Assembly: GCF_028331445.1 (NCBI RefSeq)
Contig: NZ_JAQMHX010000004.1
Location: 124,001 to 188,000, forward strand
DNA from: Candidatus Phyllobacterium onerii
GTDB lineage: Bacteria > Pseudomonadota > Alphaproteobacteria > Rhizobiales > Rhizobiaceae
Length of the DNA stretch: 64,000 bases
Direction of reading: 5' to 3'
This document shows, in pieces, positions 18,711 to 28,225 of this stretch; positions within the stretch are counted from its first letter, which is position 1, and the number at the start of each line of letters is the position of its first letter. Position numbers and translations under genes: made by a program. The notes below the pieces were generated by a model. It did no database searches. It had not been told where the DNA came from and was given only the letters and a program-made list of their open reading frames with translations.

Positions 18711-19355
18711 ATGACAGCAGTTGCCGTTCTTTTCAGCATCCTCGCCACGATTTTTATTGGCGCGATGAGTCCCGGTCCAAGCTTCGTGCTTGTCTCACGC
18801 GTTGCCATCGCATCGTCGCGAACGCATGGTCTCGCTTCGGCTTTGGGCATGGGTCTGGGCGGCGCCATATTTGCGGCGCTCGCCGTCCTTGGTCTCACGG
18901 CATTGTTGATGCAGTTCGAGTGGCTCTATCTTATTCTCAAGCTGCTTGGCGGAGCCTACCTGATCTACATCGGTATCCGCATCTGGCGCGGAGCGTCCGA
19001 ACCACTGACGACGACCTCAGGCGCTGGCGAAACCGCGAAGGCCATATCCGTTTCCCGCGCGTTTTTCCTCGGGCTGATCACACAGCTTAGCAACCCCAAG
19101 ACGTCGATCGTCTATGCCAGCATCTTTGCCGCTCTCATGCCACCTTCGCCGCCGCTATGGCTCCTGTTAGCGTTGCCGCCGATGCTGTTTTGCGTCGAAG
19201 CCGGCTGGTACGCGGTCGTTGCCTTTGCTTTTTCAGGTTCTCGCGCGCGGTCAGTCTATATCCGGCTGAAACAGTGGATCGATCGCGGCGCGGGTATGGT
19301 GATGGGAGCGTTGGGCATCAAACTTATGGTCGAAGCACTGAAGGCCAAGCCGTAG
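18711..19355 (+). CDS. LysE/RhtB-family amino acid exporter
   Basis: Inner-membrane exporter of 214 residues with about six membrane segments. The N-terminal family signature is FIGAMSPGPSFVLVSR, followed by GLASALGMGLGGAIFA and LGGAYLIYIGIRIWRG. A good AAGGAG at about 18696 sets the start at ATG 18711; ATG 18693 is possible but has no such site. It splits the nucleoside receptor gene from the rest of its transporter. Substrate unknown. Confidence 0.87.
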   Translation: MTAVAVLFSILATIFIGAMSPGPSFVLVSRVAIASSRTHGLASALGMGLGGAIFAALAVLGLTALLMQFEWLYLILKLLGGAYLIYIGIRIWRGASEPLTTTSGAGETAKAISVSRAFFLGLITQLSNPKTSIVYASIFAALMPPSPPLWLLLALPPMLFCVEAGWYAVVAFAFSGSRARSVYIRLKQWIDRGAGMVMGALGIKLMVEALKAKP

Positions 19356-19568
19356 TCAGTAGTGCGGCGGTTTGGTCACGGGAACATCGGGCGCCGTCTG
19401 CTCCTCTAGAACCAGAAATCGATCCGTCAGTGCGTCGAGCTTGCGGCGCATGGCCTCGATCACTTTCCATTGCTCCGCGATCTGGCTGGAAAGCTCCTCG
19501 ACGGTTTTCTCATGCTCCGTCACAAGAATTTCGAGGCGGGTCAAACGCTCCGGGTCGTCGGCTGTCAT
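19356..19568 (-). CDS. slyX: SlyX family coiled-coil protein
   Basis: A 70-residue, largely coiled-coil protein (LTRLEILVTEHEKTVEELSSQIAEQWKVI) that ends in PPHY, as E. coli SlyX does. Function of the family is unknown. It is convergent with the LysE gene, immediately after its stop, and divergent from the nucleoside ATPase gene. Confidence 0.85.
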   Translation of the reverse strand: MTADDPERLTRLEILVTEHEKTVEELSSQIAEQWKVIEAMRRKLDALTDRFLVLEEQTAPDVPVTKPPHY

Positions 19569-19688
19569 TGCTCGTCTCCATCTTCAATAGCTTGTCTATT
19601 CTTGTGTTTCTTGACTGGAAAGAAAAAAATCCCGTGTTAGGGTCGAAACCTCGAAAAGACGAAAAGCTGAACAACAGCGGATGGGGAT

Positions 19689-21221
19689 ATGGCCGAACCG
19701 GCGATCGAACTAGTTGGAATCGATAAGCGCTTTGGTGCCGTCCATGCCAACCGCGATATTCATATGCGTGTCGAAAAGGGCACGATCCATGGCATTATTG
19801 GTGAGAACGGCGCGGGCAAATCCACCCTGATGTCGATCCTCTACGGATTTTATCAAGCTGACAGTGGCGAGATACGCATCAATGGACAAGCGACCAGGAT
19901 CGCAGATCCCAATGCTGCCATCGCGCTCGGCATCGGCATGGTGCATCAGCATTTCATGCTGGTTGAAAAGTTCACAGTGCTTGAAAATGTCATGCTCGGT
20001 GTCGAGGGTGCGCCGCTGCTCAAGAACGGCATCTCCAAGGCGCGCGCCGAGCTGAAGCGGCTTGAACGGGAATACCAGCTCGATGTCGACCCCGATGCGC
20101 TGATCGAGGAGCTGCCGGTAGGGCTGCAGCAGCGCGTGGAGATCCTGAAAGCGCTGTATCGTGGCGCTGAAATCCTCGTGCTTGATGAGCCGACCGGCGT
20201 TTTGACACCGCCGGAGGCAGATCACCTTTTCCGTATTCTCGAGCAGTTGAAAAGTCAGGGCAAGACGATCGTGCTCATCACGCACAAGCTGCGCGAAATC
20301 ATGGCCGTGACGGACAATGTTTCGGTCATGCGACAGGGTGCGGTCGTTGCAACGCGCAAGACCGAGGAAACTACCGTCGAAGAATTGGCTGAACTGATGG
20401 TCGGCCGCCGCGTGCTTCTAAGGGTGCAAAAGGGCGAGGCTAAGCCAGGCGGTGTCAAGCTCTCTGTCGAAAACCTGACGGTGCGTGACAGTCGCGGTGT
20501 GGTGATGGTCGATGACGCATCGTTTGACGTGCGTGCAGGCGAAATTGTCGGGATTGCAGGTGTTGCCGGCAATGGCCAGTCGCAGCTCATCGAAACCATC
20601 GCCGGTATCCGCGCCGCAGTTTCGGGCCGTGTACTGCTCGATGGGCAGATCATCGATATAACCGGCGCTGCCGATCCTGGAGAACTGCGCGACCGGGGCC
20701 TCGCCCATGTGCCGGAAGACCGCCACCACATGGGGCTGGTTCTGGCCTTCGAAGAATATGAAAACTCGATCCTCGGCTATCAAGACGATCCGCTCTATTT
20801 GAACGGGCCATTTCTTGATCTGGAGGCGATAAAGGCGGATGCGCGCAAGAAGATCGAGAAATACGATATCCGACCAAGTGATCCCCGGTTGAAGACGGCC
20901 AATTTCTCCGGCGGCAACCAGCAGAAGATCGTGCTCGCGCGCGAAATGGAACGCGATCCGGGGGTTCTGATCATCGGCCAGCCGACACGCGGCGTGGATG
21001 TCGGCGCGATCGAATTCATCCACAAGCGGATCATCGAGATGCGCGACGCCGGCAAGGCCGTCCTGCTCGTTTCGGTTGAGCTCGACGAGATTCGCTCGCT
21101 GTCCGATCGTATCCTGGTGATGTTTGCCGGTCGCATCGTCGGTGAACGTGACTCCGACGCTGACGAGGGCGAGCTTGGCTTGCTGATGGCCGGTGTCGAA
21201 CACAAGGAGGCCGCGGAATGA
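19689..21221 (+). CDS. nucleoside ABC transporter ATP-binding protein (two domains)
   Basis: ATPase of a BMP-type nucleoside importer, 510 residues with two fused nucleotide-binding domains. First domain: Walker A GENGAGKST, signature-like LPVGLQQRVEILKAL, Walker B ILVLDEPTGVLTP. Second domain: GVAGNGQSQ replaces a standard Walker A, then FSGGNQQKIVLAREM and LIIGQPTRGVDVG. This asymmetry is normal in the family. First gene of an operon that runs to 26400 with overlapping or touching reading frames. Confidence 0.92.
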   Translation: MAEPAIELVGIDKRFGAVHANRDIHMRVEKGTIHGIIGENGAGKSTLMSILYGFYQADSGEIRINGQATRIADPNAAIALGIGMVHQHFMLVEKFTVLENVMLGVEGAPLLKNGISKARAELKRLEREYQLDVDPDALIEELPVGLQQRVEILKALYRGAEILVLDEPTGVLTPPEADHLFRILEQLKSQGKTIVLITHKLREIMAVTDNVSVMRQGAVVATRKTEETTVEELAELMVGRRVLLRVQKGEAKPGGVKLSVENLTVRDSRGVVMVDDASFDVRAGEIVGIAGVAGNGQSQLIETIAGIRAAVSGRVLLDGQIIDITGAADPGELRDRGLAHVPEDRHHMGLVLAFEEYENSILGYQDDPLYLNGPFLDLEAIKADARKKIEKYDIRPSDPRLKTANFSGGNQQKIVLAREMERDPGVLIIGQPTRGVDVGAIEFIHKRIIEMRDAGKAVLLVSVELDEIRSLSDRILVMFAGRIVGERDSDADEGELGLLMAGVEHKEAAE

Positions 21222-21769
21222 CGACGCAGGCGCTTATCGTCGTCGATGTGCAAAATGCCATCGATGATCCGAAGTGGGGAAGGCGCGGCCAGCCGGACAC
21301 CGAGGCCATGATCTCCAAACTACTTGCCGCCTGGCGTGAGCGGCGACTGCCAGTCATTCATATCCGCCACGATTCCACTGATCCGGCGTCGCCCTACAGA
21401 CCCGGCACAGAGGGCAATGAATTCAAATCGGAGGTCGCCCCGCAAGTCGGCGAACCGGTCGTCGACAAGCGGACCAACAATGCCTTTATCGGTACGGATC
21501 TGATGGATGTTCTGGATGAACTGCAGGTTCACAGCCTTGTCGTCACGGGCGTTCTTCTGGAAAATTCGGTCGATGCGACCGTACGTATGGCAGCCAATCT
21601 CGGCTTTGAGGTGAGTATCCCTGAAGATGCTGTCGCAAGCATCGACAGGAAGGATCACCGCGGCAAGCTGTGGACGGCTGAGGACGTACACGCGCTGGCA
21701 CTGTCCGTACTGGGAGGCGAGTACGCCCGTATCACCACGTCCGACGAAATTATCGAGACATTGCCATGA
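21218..21769 (+). CDS. isochorismatase-fold protein lacking the catalytic cysteine
   Basis: The 183-residue product has the cysteine hydrolase fold with Asp10 (VVDVQN) and Lys84 (VDKRTNNAF) of the usual triad in place. At the nucleophile position the family reads roughly GVxTNxCVxxTxRMA, whereas this protein reads GVLLENSVDATVRMA, so Ser117 (codon TCG at 21566) replaces Cys. There is no cysteine anywhere in the protein. It overlaps the ATPase stop and the permease start by four bases each, so it is translated with the transporter. It may be a serine-based hydrolase, a binding protein or inactive. Confidence 0.8.
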   Translation: MTTQALIVVDVQNAIDDPKWGRRGQPDTEAMISKLLAAWRERRLPVIHIRHDSTDPASPYRPGTEGNEFKSEVAPQVGEPVVDKRTNNAFIGTDLMDVLDELQVHSLVVTGVLLENSVDATVRMAANLGFEVSIPEDAVASIDRKDHRGKLWTAEDVHALALSVLGGEYARITTSDEIIETLP

Positions 21770-22911
21770 GCCAACCTTTTGCCAAACTGCCTGCCTGGGC
21801 GGACTACGGCCTTCTTCCGCTGATCAATCTGATCGTCGCGTTTCTGGTTGCTGGTCTCGTGGTACTTCTGGTCGGCGAAAGTCCGATCGATGCGGCTGTC
21901 TTGATGGTCAAAGGCGCATTCGGTTCGGGTGACGGTGTTGGCTACACGCTTTATTATGCGACGAACTTCATCTTCACAGGTCTTTGTGTGGCCGTCGCTT
22001 TCCATTGCGGACTGTTCAATATCGGCGGGGAGGGCCAAGCCTATATTGGCGGTCTCGGCGTTTCGCTGGTCGGGCTCTGGCTCGGCAATTTTTTGCCCTG
22101 GTGGCTGACCTTCCCTTTGGCGATACTCGCCTCGGCGCTGGTCGGAGCGTTGTGGGCGCTTATCCCCGCATGGCTTCAGGCCAAGCGCGGCTCGCACGTC
22201 GTTATCACGACGATCATGTTCAATTTCATCGCTGCAAGCATCATGGTCTACTTGTTGGTAGGGGTGCTGAAGCCTGCGGGCAGCCAGGCACCCGAGACGC
22301 GTGTCTTTGCAGAGGGCGGACAGTTGCCGGGTCTTGGCTGGCTGCTCAACCTTGTCGGGCTCTCCATGCGTTCGGCTCCCTTGAACGTCAGTTTCCTGCT
22401 GGCGCTGGTGGCGGCCTTTCTGGTCTGGGTGCTGATCTGGCGCACCAAGCTCGGCTATGAGATTCGTACTATGGGTTTTAGCCCGAAAGCGGCTCGCTAT
22501 GCCGGTATCAGCGAGCTGCGGATCATCATCATCACGATGATGATTTCGGGGGCGCTGGCAGGGATGATGGCGCTCAATCCGATCATGGGCGCGCAACATC
22601 GCATGCAGCTGGATTTCGTCGCTGGTGCAGGCTTTGTCGGTATTGCCGTCGCATTGATGGGCAGGTCGCATCCGGCCGGAATCGTCCTCGCGGCGATTCT
22701 CTTCGGCATGCTCTATCAGGGCGGCGCGGAAATCGCTTTCGATATGCCCAACATATCGCGGGATATGATCGTCATTATCCAAGGCCTGGTTATCCTCTTT
22801 GCGGGCGCCCTCGAACATATGTTCCGGCCCTCGCTGCAACGAATATTCTATCGCCTTGGACGTGCAAAAAATCGAACTGCCGCAGCGGTCATTGCTGGAG
22901 GAAATCAGTGA
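21766..22911 (+). CDS. nucleoside ABC transporter permease, first subunit
   Basis: Inner-membrane subunit of 381 residues with about nine membrane segments (BPD_transp_2 family, YufP-like). Recognisable are FHCGLFNIGGEGQAYIGGLG, RGSHVVITTIMFNFIA and GYEIRTMGFSPKAARYAGI. Start overlaps the preceding stop (ATGA). Pairs with the next gene product. Confidence 0.9.
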   Translation: MSQPFAKLPAWADYGLLPLINLIVAFLVAGLVVLLVGESPIDAAVLMVKGAFGSGDGVGYTLYYATNFIFTGLCVAVAFHCGLFNIGGEGQAYIGGLGVSLVGLWLGNFLPWWLTFPLAILASALVGALWALIPAWLQAKRGSHVVITTIMFNFIAASIMVYLLVGVLKPAGSQAPETRVFAEGGQLPGLGWLLNLVGLSMRSAPLNVSFLLALVAAFLVWVLIWRTKLGYEIRTMGFSPKAARYAGISELRIIIITMMISGALAGMMALNPIMGAQHRMQLDFVAGAGFVGIAVALMGRSHPAGIVLAAILFGMLYQGGAEIAFDMPNISRDMIVIIQGLVILFAGALEHMFRPSLQRIFYRLGRAKNRTAAAVIAGGNQ

Positions 22912-23882
22912 TGGATTCTTTCACAACGATCCTGCAGCTTTTCGATTCGACGATCAGGCTTTCGGCGCCTCTCCTGCTTGCCTGTCTTGCCGGACTCTAT
23001 TCTGAGCGGGCCGGCATTTTCGACATTGGCCTTGAGGGCAAGATGCTGGCCGGTGCCTTTGCCGCCGGCGCAGTCGCGACCTGGTCTGGTTCTGCTTACC
23101 TTGCTTTGCTCGCGGCAGTTCTGGTATCGGTCGCGCTCGGGCTCGTGCATGGTTTCGCGTCCATCACCCACCGCGGCAATCAGATTGTCTCTGGTGTTGC
23201 GATCAATTTTATCGCCGCCGGCACGACCGTCATCCTCGGTCAGGCATGGTTCAGCCAGGGTGGGCGCACGCCGTCCTTGCCGAATGCTGCGCGCTTCAAT
23301 CCGATCAATCTTCCGGGTGCAGAAGCCATGCGCGGTGTACCGGTCGTCGGCCCGCTCTACTACGAACTGATCTCCGGCCACTCTATCTTGGTTTATCTCG
23401 CGTTCTTGCTTGTGCCGTTTACGTGGTGGGTGCTCTATCGCACGCGCTTTGGCTTGCGCCTGCGTGCAGTTGGCGAAAATCCGGCAGCTGTGGATACGGC
23501 CGGCATTTCGGTGCCATGGCTGCGCTACCGCGCTGTGATCTGCTGCGGCGTGCTTTGCGGTATCGCCGGCGCCTATCTGGCGACGGCGCAAGGGGCCGGT
23601 TTCGTCAAGGACATGACTGCCGGCAAGGGCTACATCGCGCTCGCGGCGTTGATTTTCGCCAAATGGCGTCCGGTTCAGGCCATGTTCGCGTGCCTCCTGT
23701 TCGGTTTTCTCGACGCGGTGGGAATACGCATGCAGGGGCATCCGCTGCCAATTATCGGTGAGGTGCCTGTGCAATTCATGCAGGCTCTGCCCTATATATT
23801 GACCGTTGTGCTTCTTGCCGGTTTCATCGGCAAGGCGATCCCGCCAAAGGCCGGCGGTGTCGCTTATGTGAAAGAGAGATAA
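22911..23882 (+). CDS. nucleoside ABC transporter permease, second subunit
   Basis: Second membrane subunit, 323 residues, YufQ-like, with about nine membrane segments. Marks: GLYSERAGIFDIGLEGKMLAGAF, GNQIVSGVAINFIAAG and FGLRLRAVGENPAAVDTAGI. ATG 22911 overlaps the first permease stop by one base and is preceded by GGAGGAA; a GTG three bases earlier is also possible. Its own stop overlaps the cdd start by one base. Confidence 0.9.
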   Translation: MDSFTTILQLFDSTIRLSAPLLLACLAGLYSERAGIFDIGLEGKMLAGAFAAGAVATWSGSAYLALLAAVLVSVALGLVHGFASITHRGNQIVSGVAINFIAAGTTVILGQAWFSQGGRTPSLPNAARFNPINLPGAEAMRGVPVVGPLYYELISGHSILVYLAFLLVPFTWWVLYRTRFGLRLRAVGENPAAVDTAGISVPWLRYRAVICCGVLCGIAGAYLATAQGAGFVKDMTAGKGYIALAALIFAKWRPVQAMFACLLFGFLDAVGIRMQGHPLPIIGEVPVQFMQALPYILTVVLLAGFIGKAIPPKAGGVAYVKER

Positions 23883-24283
23883 TGAAAGACCTGTTCGATG
23901 CGGCGTTCGCTGCCATGCAGAAGACGCATTCGCCCTATTCGCAATTTCCGGTTGGAGCGGCCATTCGTACCAGCGACGGACGCATCTACTCCGGCTGCAA
24001 TATCGAGGTCATCTCCTATCCTGAAGGCTGGTGTGCCGAAACGACGGCGCTGGGGCACTTCGTCATGGGTGGCGGCGGTTCGATCACGGATATCGCAGTA
24101 GTCGCAGAAAAGAAGGCGAAATGCACGCCTTGCGGAGGCTGCCGCCAGCGCTTGGCGGAATTCGCTGGGCCAGATGCCCGGCTGCACCTTTGTGACAATG
24201 AAGGCATCGTTGAAACGCTGACCATGAAGGATATTTTCCCTTACGGCTTCGAGGCGGACGTTTTGGGCAAGGGCGCCACATGA
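23882..24283 (+). CDS. cdd: cytidine deaminase
   Basis: Converts cytidine and deoxycytidine to uridine and deoxyuridine. The 133-residue size fits the homotetrameric zinc class. Zinc ligands Cys51, Cys84 and Cys87 and catalytic Glu53 are visible in CAETTALGHF and PCGGCRQ. Translationally coupled to the nucleoside permease, so imported nucleosides feed straight into salvage. Confidence 0.92.
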   Translation: MKDLFDAAFAAMQKTHSPYSQFPVGAAIRTSDGRIYSGCNIEVISYPEGWCAETTALGHFVMGGGGSITDIAVVAEKKAKCTPCGGCRQRLAEFAGPDARLHLCDNEGIVETLTMKDIFPYGFEADVLGKGAT

Positions 24284-25080
24284 TCGCGCCCGCGACCAGC
24301 GCGCTTATTCAGCGGTTTAACGGTTTGGCGCCGCGTGTTGCGCTTGTCCTCGGCTCCGGTCTCGGCTCGTTGGTCGATGCAGTGGAAAATGCGGTTCGCA
24401 TTCCTTATGCCGACCTGCCCGGCTTCCCGCATAGCGGCGTTTCCGGCCACGCGGGGGAGATCGTTGCCGGGTACCTCTCGGGCAAGCCGGTTCTGATGCT
24501 GGCGGGTCGTGCTCATTATTACGAACAGGGAAATGCTTCGGTCATGCGGCCGGTTATCGCTGCGTTGGCCGATCTTGGCGTCGAGATGCTGATCCTCACA
24601 AATGCGGCCGGCTCGGTCCGCCACGATCTTGCGCCGGGTAGTCTGATGCTCATCGACGACCATATCAATTTCTCCGGCCTCAATCCCCTCATCGGAGAAC
24701 CGTCCGACCAGCGTTTCGTCGGCATGACGACAGCCTATGACAGACAACTGAAAGACGCGTTTCTCCTTGCTGCTGGCGAGGTCAACGAAAAGCTGGAACA
24801 GGGCGTTTACATGTGGTTTTCAGGTCCGTCCTTCGAAACACCGGCGGAAATTCGCATGGCACGCACTATGGGCGCGGACGCGGTCGGCATGTCCACTGTT
24901 CCGGAAGTCATTCTTGCGCGATTCTTAGGACTGCGTGTTGCCGCTTGCTCGGTCGTCACGAATTATGGGGCGGGCATGACTGGCGCGGAACTTTCGCATG
25001 AGGAAACCAAGGATGTTGCGCCGAAGGGCGGCGCCCGTCTTCAAAAGATCATCCGCGTACTGATCCGGGAGATAGGCTGA
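24280..25080 (+). CDS. purine-nucleoside phosphorylase (trimeric, NP-II class)
   Basis: Splits purine nucleosides with phosphate to base and ribose 1-phosphate. The 266 residues show VLGSGLGSLVDAVE (phosphate site), GRAHYYEQG, TNAAGSV, FSGPSFETPAEIRMAR (base site) and VVTNYGAGMTG. This is the PNP/MTAP type, not DeoD hexamer type. The ATG overlaps the cdd stop by four bases. Confidence 0.9.
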   Translation: MIAPATSALIQRFNGLAPRVALVLGSGLGSLVDAVENAVRIPYADLPGFPHSGVSGHAGEIVAGYLSGKPVLMLAGRAHYYEQGNASVMRPVIAALADLGVEMLILTNAAGSVRHDLAPGSLMLIDDHINFSGLNPLIGEPSDQRFVGMTTAYDRQLKDAFLLAAGEVNEKLEQGVYMWFSGPSFETPAEIRMARTMGADAVGMSTVPEVILARFLGLRVAACSVVTNYGAGMTGAELSHEETKDVAPKGGARLQKIIRVLIREIG

Positions 25081-25083
25081 GCA

Positions 25084-26400
25084 ATGTTGTTGCCGCAAGA
25101 AATTATCCGGCGAAAGCGCGACGGTCATACGCTGGACGCTGCCGATATCACGGCTTTCATCAATGCGATGAGTTCAGGGTCGATCACCGAGGGACAGGTT
25201 GCAGCCTTCGCCATGGCCATATTTTTCAATGGCATGAAACGCGATGAAGCCGTGGCACTCACCTTGGCCATGCGCGATTCCGGCGATATTCTTGACTGGT
25301 CGGACTTGCCCGGACCCGCCGTCGACAAGCATTCGACTGGCGGCGTGGGGGACAATGTTTCGCTGATACTCGCACCCATCGTAGCCGCCTGCGGTGCTTA
25401 CGTGCCGATGATCTCGGGACGTGGGCTGGGTCATACCGGCGGTACGCTCGACAAGATGGACTCGATCCCCGGCTATCGCAGCCAGCCCGACAACGCTTTG
25501 TTTCGCAAGGTCGTCCACGAGGTGGGCTGCGCAATTATCGGCCAGACCGCCAATCTCGCACCCGCCGACAAGCGGTTCTATTCGATCCGCGATGTGACGG
25601 CGACCGTCGAATCGATCCCGCTTATCACCGCTTCAATCCTGTCCAAGAAACTTTCTGCTGGCCTCAATGCGCTGGTTCTGGATGTGAAATCGGGCAATGG
25701 CGCCTTCATGACCAGAAACCGTGACGCCGTGTCGTTGGCTGAAAGCATTGTGGCGGTCGCGGCTGGAGCTGGGCTGACAACGACGGCCGTTCTCACGGAT
25801 ATGAACGAACCTCTGGCACTTGCCGCCGGCAATGCGGTCGAGGTCAGAAATGCTGTCGATTTCCTTACCGGAGACCGGCGTGATACGCGGCTCGAAGCGG
25901 TGACTTTGGCGCTTGCCGCAGAGATGCTGGTTTCGGCCAAGCTTGCCCCAAATCATAAAGCCGCAACCGACAAGGCAAGCGAAGCTTTAAGCAGTGGCAA
26001 GGCAGCGGAGATTTTCGGCCGGATGGTCGCAGGCCTCGGCGGGCCAACGGATTTCATCTCCCGGACGCGCCACCACCTGGCCGTTGCGCCCATCACGCGC
26101 GAAGTCAAAGCCGCGCAAGCGGGTTATGTCGCGGACGTTGATACGCGCGCTGTCGGGGTAGCTGTCGTTACACTCGGCGGTGGGCGCATTCGTCCGCAAG
26201 ATCCCATCGATCATGCGGTCGGCATCACGGCGCTACAGCCAATCGGGGCAAGAATGGAAGAGGGAGAACCGATTGCCTTGGTCCACGCGCGAACCGACGC
26301 GGACGCTGCAGCAGCGGTAAGGGTAATCCAGGCCGCCTATGGATTTTCTGAGCGCAAGCCCCGCACAGTCAACCCTGTGCTTCGCCGAGTAGGTGGCTGA
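25084..26400 (+). CDS. deoA: thymidine phosphorylase
   Basis: Phosphorolysis of thymidine and deoxyuridine to base and deoxyribose 1-phosphate. 438 residues with the family signature SGRGLGHTGGTLDKMDSIPG, the phosphate loop KHSTGGVGD and LVLDVKSGNGAFM. Last gene of the transporter-salvage operon, three bases after the purine phosphorylase, and convergent with upp, whose stop codon directly adjoins its own. Confidence 0.93.
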   Translation: MLLPQEIIRRKRDGHTLDAADITAFINAMSSGSITEGQVAAFAMAIFFNGMKRDEAVALTLAMRDSGDILDWSDLPGPAVDKHSTGGVGDNVSLILAPIVAACGAYVPMISGRGLGHTGGTLDKMDSIPGYRSQPDNALFRKVVHEVGCAIIGQTANLAPADKRFYSIRDVTATVESIPLITASILSKKLSAGLNALVLDVKSGNGAFMTRNRDAVSLAESIVAVAAGAGLTTTAVLTDMNEPLALAAGNAVEVRNAVDFLTGDRRDTRLEAVTLALAAEMLVSAKLAPNHKAATDKASEALSSGKAAEIFGRMVAGLGGPTDFISRTRHHLAVAPITREVKAAQAGYVADVDTRAVGVAVVTLGGGRIRPQDPIDHAVGITALQPIGARMEEGEPIALVHARTDADAAAAVRVIQAAYGFSERKPRTVNPVLRRVGG

Positions 26401-27027
26401 CTACTTCGTCCCGTACATGCGGTCACCGGCATCACCGAGGCCGGGAACTATATAGCCCTTCTCGTTCAAATGACTGTCGATTGCAGCGGTGAAAACCTGC
26501 ACATCCGGATGCGCATTGGTAAAGCGCTCGATGCCTTCCGGCGCCGCGAGAAGACAGAGGAAACGGATATTGCTGGCTCCGCGATCCTTCAACTTCTGGA
26601 TGGCGGCGATAGCCGAGTTGGCTGTTGCAAGCATCGGGTCGACCACGATGATTAGCCGATTAACGATATCTTCGGGTGCCTTGAAATAATATTCGACCGG
26701 CAGCAGCGTTTCATGATCGCGATAAAGCCCGATATGGGCGACCCGTGCAGCGGGAACAAGGTCGAGCATACCTTCGAGCAGGCCATTGCCCGCGCGGAGA
26801 ATCGAGGCGAAGACCAGTTTCTTGCCCTCGATCACCGGGGAATCCATTTCCGTCAAAGGAGTCTCGATGCGGATATTGGTCAATTGCAGGTCACGCGTCA
26901 CCTCATAGCAAAGGAGCAGCGATATTTCCTTGAGCAGTCGCCGGAAGCCCGCGGTAGAGGTATCCTTGTCGCGCATTATGGTAAGCTTGTGCTGGACAAG
27001 CGGGTGGGAAACAATCGTCACGCCCAT
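26401..27027 (-). CDS. upp: uracil phosphoribosyltransferase
   Basis: Makes UMP from uracil and PRPP. 208 residues, the usual length. PRPP-binding site [20 protein letters not shown] and C-terminal uracil site [11 protein letters not shown] are present. Uracil released by cytidine deaminase and a phosphorylase would be recaptured here. Convergent with deoA. Confidence 0.95.
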   Translation of the reverse strand: MGVTIVSHPLVQHKLTIMRDKDTSTAGFRRLLKEISLLLCYEVTRDLQLTNIRIETPLTEMDSPVIEGKKLVFASILRAGNGLLEGMLDLVPAARVAHIGLYRDHETLLPVEYYFKAPEDIVNRLIIVVDPMLATANSAIAAIQKLKDRGASNIRFLCLLAAPEGIERFTNAHPDVQVFTAAIDSHLNEKGYIVPGLGDAGDRMYGTK

Positions 27028-27064
27028 TGGAAACCCCTCTTACTAGAAATTCTGCAGACTTTGG

Positions 27065-27206
27065 AGCCTGTTTTGAAAGTCGCTGCGACGAGTCAGATGG
27101 AGTGGTCTTCGAGAACCGGAGTACAGCGTACATTAAGTACGTGAGCACCGGAAGCGCAGAAAACCACGTCAGATAACCGCCGCAGTAGAGTTTCAAGACG
27201 GGTTCT
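27065..27206. repeat. imperfect palindromic element upstream of upp
   Basis: Ends AGCCTGTTTTGAAAGTC (27065-27081) and, inverted with mismatches, 27188-27206. The interior folds on itself: GTGGTCTTC near 27102 matches the inverted AAAACCAC near 27159, and the centre CGTAC-ATTAA-GTACG (27127-27141) is perfect. It fills nearly all of the gap between upp and add. Looks like a dispersed palindromic repeat; copy number cannot be judged here. Confidence 0.55.
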
Positions 27207-28225
27207 TAGCTGCTTGAGACTGATCCTGCAAAGACCTCAGCCGAAACGCGCACAGTTTTGTCCGGGTAGAGCCGCTCCAACAGTGCAGTTCGGGTGTCTT
27301 TATCGACAAAAGCGGCCTTCAGCGCCGTCGCGGTAACTTCCGTGAGCTTCACGTCGTCATAGCCGAAATATGTGGCTGCGATCTCATATTCCCGGGCAAG
27401 ATCCGTATGGAAATAGGGCGGATCGTCGGCATTGAGCGTTATGGGGACACCGGCCTCGGCCAGCGCGGCAAAAGGATGCGATGGAAAATCCGGGTAGACG
27501 CCCAGCGAGATGTTCGAGCCGGGACAGCATTCCAGAACGACCTGCTCATCGGCGAGCCGTTGAACCAGATCGGAATTTTCGATCGCTCGAACACCATGGC
27601 CAATGCGCGCGGGCTTCAGAGCGTATAGCGCGTTAGCCACGCTTTCCCACCCAGCAAGCTCGCCCGCATGAACAGTGATGCCGAGTCCCGCACCGCGCGC
27701 AATATCGAATGCAGCCGCAAAATCGCCAGGCTGATGCATGCGCTCATCGCCTGCCATGCCGAAACCGGTGACGAGGGGATGCGGATTAGCGGCGATATAG
27801 TGTGCCGCTGCCGTGACGGCTTCCGGTCCCTTATGGCGCAGGCCTGTCGCAATCATCCGGGATTCGATACCAGTCGCAGCCTTGGCCCGCCGCATCCCCT
27901 CCGCCAGCCCGTCGATATAGGCGCGCGGGTCGAGCCCAGCGCTAATGGCGTGATCCGTCGATATGAAAAACTCGGAATAGATGGCGTCTTGCCGACTCAA
28001 CGACAGAAGATAGTCTTCCGCGAGATCCGCATAATCCTCCGCAGTGCGGAAAAGCATCGAAGCCTGATCGAATGCATGCAAGAATGAGGTGAAATCGTGC
28101 CAGACGAATTTACCATCCTGGATGAATGCAGAAACGTCGGCACCATATTTGGTGGCTTTCCGTTCGACCAGACGAGGTGAGGCGGCGCCTTCGATATGGC
28201 AATGCAGTTCGGCTTTCAGAACCAT
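27206..28225 (-). CDS. add: adenosine deaminase
   Basis: Deaminates adenosine to inosine, which the purine phosphorylase can use. 339 residues with metal-binding ELHCHIEG, HAGE, RIGHGVR and the LNADDPPYF block carrying the catalytic Asp residues. Start at ATG 28225 because the family begins just before the HxH motif; the frame is open to 28267 but those residues are not family-like. It is upstream of upp on the same strand, separated by a palindromic repeat. Confidence 0.92.
   Translation of the reverse strand: MVLKAELHCHIEGAASPRLVERKATKYGADVSAFIQDGKFVWHDFTSFLHAFDQASMLFRTAEDYADLAEDYLLSLSRQDAIYSEFFISTDHAISAGLDPRAYIDGLAEGMRRAKAATGIESRMIATGLRHKGPEAVTAAAHYIAANPHPLVTGFGMAGDERMHQPGDFAAAFDIARGAGLGITVHAGELAGWESVANALYALKPARIGHGVRAIENSDLVQRLADEQVVLECCPGSNISLGVYPDFPSHPFAALAEAGVPITLNADDPPYFHTDLAREYEIAATYFGYDDVKLTEVTATALKAAFVDKDTRTALLERLYPDKTVRVSAEVFAGSVSSS

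Noticed and set aside
21655-22839. 394-codon minus-strand frame opposite the nucleoside permease
   Set aside because: Hydrophilic mirror of a membrane protein gene with no ribosome binding site and no family motif.
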